15,174 nt of DNA, from NCBI GenBank assembly GCA_021154945.1, contig JAJNQF010000095.1, forward strand, positions 1 through 15,174, in the 5' to 3' direction. Of this stretch, positions 13,478-15,174 are shown in pieces (within the stretch, counting starts at the first letter, position 1; each line of letters begins with the position of its first letter). The position numbers were made by a program, and so were the translations under genes. This DNA comes from Sphingomonas sp. (lineage in GTDB: Bacteria > Pseudomonadota > Alphaproteobacteria > Sphingomonadales > Sphingomonadaceae). The notes below the pieces were generated by a model that was given only the letters and a program-made list of their open reading frames with translations, did no database searches and was not told the DNA's origin.

Positions 13478-14376
13478 GGGCCGACGGCGCGTAACAGATC
13501 GGCGATCAGGCCATAGGCCGGCGCTCGCCCTGCGCCCTGTCGCCACAACAGGCCGATCTCCCGGTAATAGCGGCCACCCTTGATCGGTCTGACCGTGACA
13601 TCGTCACCCTCTCGAATTTCCTGCCGGACATAGAGTTCGGGCAACAAGGCGAGCCCCATGTTCATGCCCGCCATCTGCCGGATCGCGTCGAGGCTGGTGC
13701 CTTCGTAATCGCGCAATACGGTCGCCTCGACATCGGCGGCGATCGCTGCGATCTGCTCGGAAAGCCGGTATTCGGGCAGCAGGGTCAGCAAATTGGCGCC
13801 GCGCAGATCGGCGGGGGCGATGATCGCCTTGGCCCCGAGCGGATGATCGGTTGCCATCGCGACGTACAGGGGCTCGCGAAACAGTCTTTCGCTGTGAAAC
13901 GCGCCGCCCGGCACGGGCAGTTGCGCCAGGATCAGATCGTGGACGCCGCTGGCAAGCCCCGACGCGAGCGCGGTCGGCAGGCCTTCGCGGACATGGACCC
14001 GGAGCGCCGGATGCTCGCGGTGCAGGCGCGCGACGAGCCCGGGCAACAGATAGGCGCCGAGCGTCGGCGACACGCCGAGCCGGATCGTGCCGATCAACGG
14101 ATCGCTCGATGTCGTCCCGAAGTCTTCGAGATCGGCGACATCTAGGAGGATGCGCCGCGCCTTGTCGAGCAAGTCGCGCCCGAGCGGGGTCAGGATGGCG
14201 GGTCCGCCCCGCTCGAACAACGTGGTGCCGACGATCGTTTCGAGGATGCGGATCTGTTGCGACAGCGAAGGCTGCGAAATGCCCATGCGCTCAGCGGCCC
14301 GCGTGAAGCTGCCTTCCTCGGCAAGCGCAACGAAATAGCTGAGTTGGCGAATCGTGGTTTTGAGGCGAGCCATCAT
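13474..14376 (-). CDS. OxyR-like LysR-family transcriptional regulator lacking cysteines
   Basis: This is a full-length 300-residue LysR regulator. The winged helix-turn-helix is at residues 9-65, with RQLSYFVALAEEGSFTRAAE and ISQPSLSQQIRILE, and the effector domain starts near 95 (GTIRLGVSPTLGAYLLPGLV). The C-terminal half resembles OxyR: TSLDAIRQMAGMNMGLALLPEL corresponds to the OxyR segment TSLETLRNMVAAGSGITLLP. The OxyR redox cysteines (199 and 208 in E. coli) align with R204 and A213, and the whole protein has no cysteine. It may therefore sense a small ligand or another signal. Two ATGs are adjacent (14376 and 14373); the true start is undecided, and no strong ribosome site is visible. 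It lies 88 bases upstream of the exporter operon on the same strand and is divergent from the FAS1 gene. Its likely targets are both, through the sites at 13441-13477 and 14514-14528. Confidence 0.9.
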   Translation of the reverse strand: MMARLKTTIRQLSYFVALAEEGSFTRAAERMGISQPSLSQQIRILETIVGTTLFERGGPAILTPLGRDLLDKARRILLDVADLEDFGTTSSDPLIGTIRLGVSPTLGAYLLPGLVARLHREHPALRVHVREGLPTALASGLASGVHDLILAQLPVPGGAFHSERLFREPLYVAMATDHPLGAKAIIAPADLRGANLLTLLPEYRLSEQIAAIAADVEATVLRDYEGTSLDAIRQMAGMNMGLALLPELYVRQEIREGDDVTVRPIKGGRYYREIGLLWRQGAGRAPAYGLIADLLRAVGP

Positions 14377-14705
14377 GCACGCTATCCCGCTGGATCAGGC
14401 GCCGGCAAAGAAATTTGGAGGCGATACGCCGTGCGTCCCGTTGCGCGCCCGGCCCATATCCCGTTGCCGCCGACGTCGTCGTCTCGTGATAAAACGAGGT
14501 CTTCTTACCCTTGCTAGGTCGAACCTATCCCTTAGTCCGTATTGCTTGCCGCACGTCGAGTAGCAAAACAGCACAACGGAGCGGCGGTGAGGCATGTCGC
14601 GCCCCGAAAAGGGGGTGTGGCTTTACTCCAAGCCTGTCGTTTCAGGGTCCCGAAAGCTTGTCGGTGGCGAGCAAGCGGGGGTGTATGACGCTAGGAGAAA
14701 TCAAC
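14377..14705. promoter_or_regulatory. Divergent intergenic region between the LysR regulator and the FAS1 gene
   Basis: This 329-base stretch contains no gene I can support; a 63-codon frame at 14594 lacks a ribosome site and any protein-like character. It holds the dyad at 14514-14528 described separately. Nearer the FAS1 gene are a small stem, CCCC/GGGG around GAAAA (14602-14614), and a weaker one, GGCT/AGCC (14619-14634), both probably in the leader. AGGAG at 14693-14697, eight bases before the ATG, is a strong Shine-Dalgarno. TTGCTT near 14543 is a possible -35 for the FAS1 gene, but I see no convincing -10. Confidence 0.5.
14514..14528. promoter_or_regulatory. Second operator-like dyad, probable LysR autoregulatory site
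   Basis: CTAG (14514-14517) and CTAT (14525-14528) are separated by 7 bases, and the site contains the inverted repeat TAGGT/ACCTA around CGA. The core TAGG-N4-ACCTAT (14515-14528) is the same as at 13464-13477 beside the exporter, where it forms half of the OxyR-type site. LysR regulators usually bind such dyads in the divergent region next to their own gene. The flanking tetramers expected for a full four-part OxyR site are absent. Confidence 0.45.
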
Positions 14706-15174
14706 ATGACATCACGGATCGCGCGCACATTGGGCGTTTGCTTCGCCCTATCGGTATCGGTGCCGGTTATTGCGGTGGCGGCTAACCCGAAGGTTGGCGG
14801 CGCCGCCATGTATGCAAGCAAAACGATCGTCCAGAATGCGTCCGCCGCGAGTAACCTGAGCACGCTTGTGGCTGCTGTGATGGCCGCAGATCTGGTCGAG
14901 ACCCTGTCTGGTCCTGGCCCGTTCACGGTATTCGCACCCACGAACGCGGCCTTTTCGAAGCTACCCGCCGGCACGGTGCCGACGCTCTTGAAGCCGGAGA
15001 ACAAGGCTCAGCTTGCCAGTGTCCTGACCTATCACGTCGTGCCGGGGACGATCACGGCGAAGGCGGCGCTGGCGGCGATCAAGGCTGGGGGCGACAAGGC
15101 GACGCTCACCACCGTGCAGGGCGAGGCGCTGACGGCGCGCGTTTCCGGTGGCAAGATCGTGCTGACCGACGCTA
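14706..15174 (+). CDS. Secreted FAS1 (fasciclin) domain protein, 3' end beyond the window
   Basis: The reading frame is open from the ATG at 14706 to the window edge, 156 codons. AGGAG eight bases upstream fixes the start. Residues 1-26 form a signal peptide ([20 protein letters not shown], then IAVAA-NPK). A FAS1 domain starts near residue 40: [19 protein letters not shown], the diagnostic H1 motif [17 protein letters not shown] (residues 74-90), and the H2 motif YHVVPGTI near residue 112. These domains act as adhesion or extracellular-matrix modules, and in bacteria most are small secreted or surface proteins of about 180 residues. If this one is similar, roughly 25-35 residues are missing. 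It is divergent from the OxyR-like regulator with a putative operator between them, so the regulator may control it. The specific role is unknown. Confidence 0.92.
   Translation, partial: MTSRIARTLGVCFALSVSVPVIAVAANPKVGGAAMYASKTIVQNASAASNLSTLVAAVMAADLVETLSGPGPFTVFAPTNAAFSKLPAGTVPTLLKPENKAQLASVLTYHVVPGTITAKAALAAIKAGGDKATLTTVQGEALTARVSGGKIVLTDA

Noticed and set aside
14594..14785. 63-codon plus-strand frame overlapping the FAS1 start
   Set aside because: No ribosome site, no protein-like pattern, and it overlaps a FAS1 gene that has a strong AGGAG and signal peptide.
1..15174. Mobile elements, CRISPR arrays, tRNA or rRNA genes
   Set aside because: I saw no transposase or integrase motifs, spaced direct repeats, terminal inverted repeats or RNA gene signatures anywhere in the window.

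Overview
The window is GC-rich DNA from a Gram-negative bacterium. Its gene content suggests an alphaproteobacterium of the Sphingomonas type: a large TonB-dependent receptor, a PKHD-type dioxygenase, a periplasmic molybdenum hydroxylase with its own cytochrome, PhoD, a FAS1-domain protein and an OxyR-like regulator. The taxonomic placement is inferred from gene content and protein style, not from a marker gene. I saw no rRNA, tRNA, CRISPR array, insertion sequence, integrase or attachment site.

Layout from left to right. (1) At 1-181 (minus) lies the first part of a PKHD-type Fe(II)/2-oxoglutarate hydroxylase that runs off the left edge. (2) At 273-4621 (plus) a probable operon encodes a small exported Gly/Glu-rich protein, a membrane-anchored tri-haem cytochrome c, a [2Fe-2S] subunit and a Tat-exported molybdopterin subunit. 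The last three overlap by 4 and 4 bases. Together they form an isoquinoline 1-oxidoreductase or nicotinate-dehydrogenase-like enzyme that would oxidise its substrate in the periplasm and pass electrons through [2Fe-2S] centres and haems to the respiratory chain. (3) At 4700-8939 (minus), converging on it, is a two-gene unit, TonB-dependent receptor then PhoD phosphodiesterase. It is preceded by an array of four Pho-box-like half-sites spaced exactly 11 bp apart. This looks like a phosphate-starvation module: an organophosphate is taken up through the outer membrane and hydrolysed in the periplasm. (4) At 9216-13385 (minus) is a tripartite type I exporter in the order ABC protein, HlyD-type adaptor, TolC-type channel. 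(5) At 13474-14376 (minus) is an OxyR-like LysR regulator. (6) At 14706-15174 (plus, running off the right edge) is a secreted FAS1 (fasciclin) protein, divergent from the regulator.

The most unusual part is the exporter with its regulator. The ABC protein has a complete, in-frame nucleotide-binding domain in which every catalytic motif I can locate is substituted: Walker A, Q-loop, signature, Walker B with its glutamate, and H-loop. It looks like a maintained pseudo-ATPase rather than a broken gene. The neighbouring regulator has the OxyR fold pattern but no cysteine at all, so it cannot use the OxyR disulfide switch. Even so, a sequence with OxyR spacing (CTAT-N7-ATAG-N7-CTAT) lies directly upstream of the exporter operon. 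A related dyad lies upstream of the regulator, between it and the FAS1 gene.
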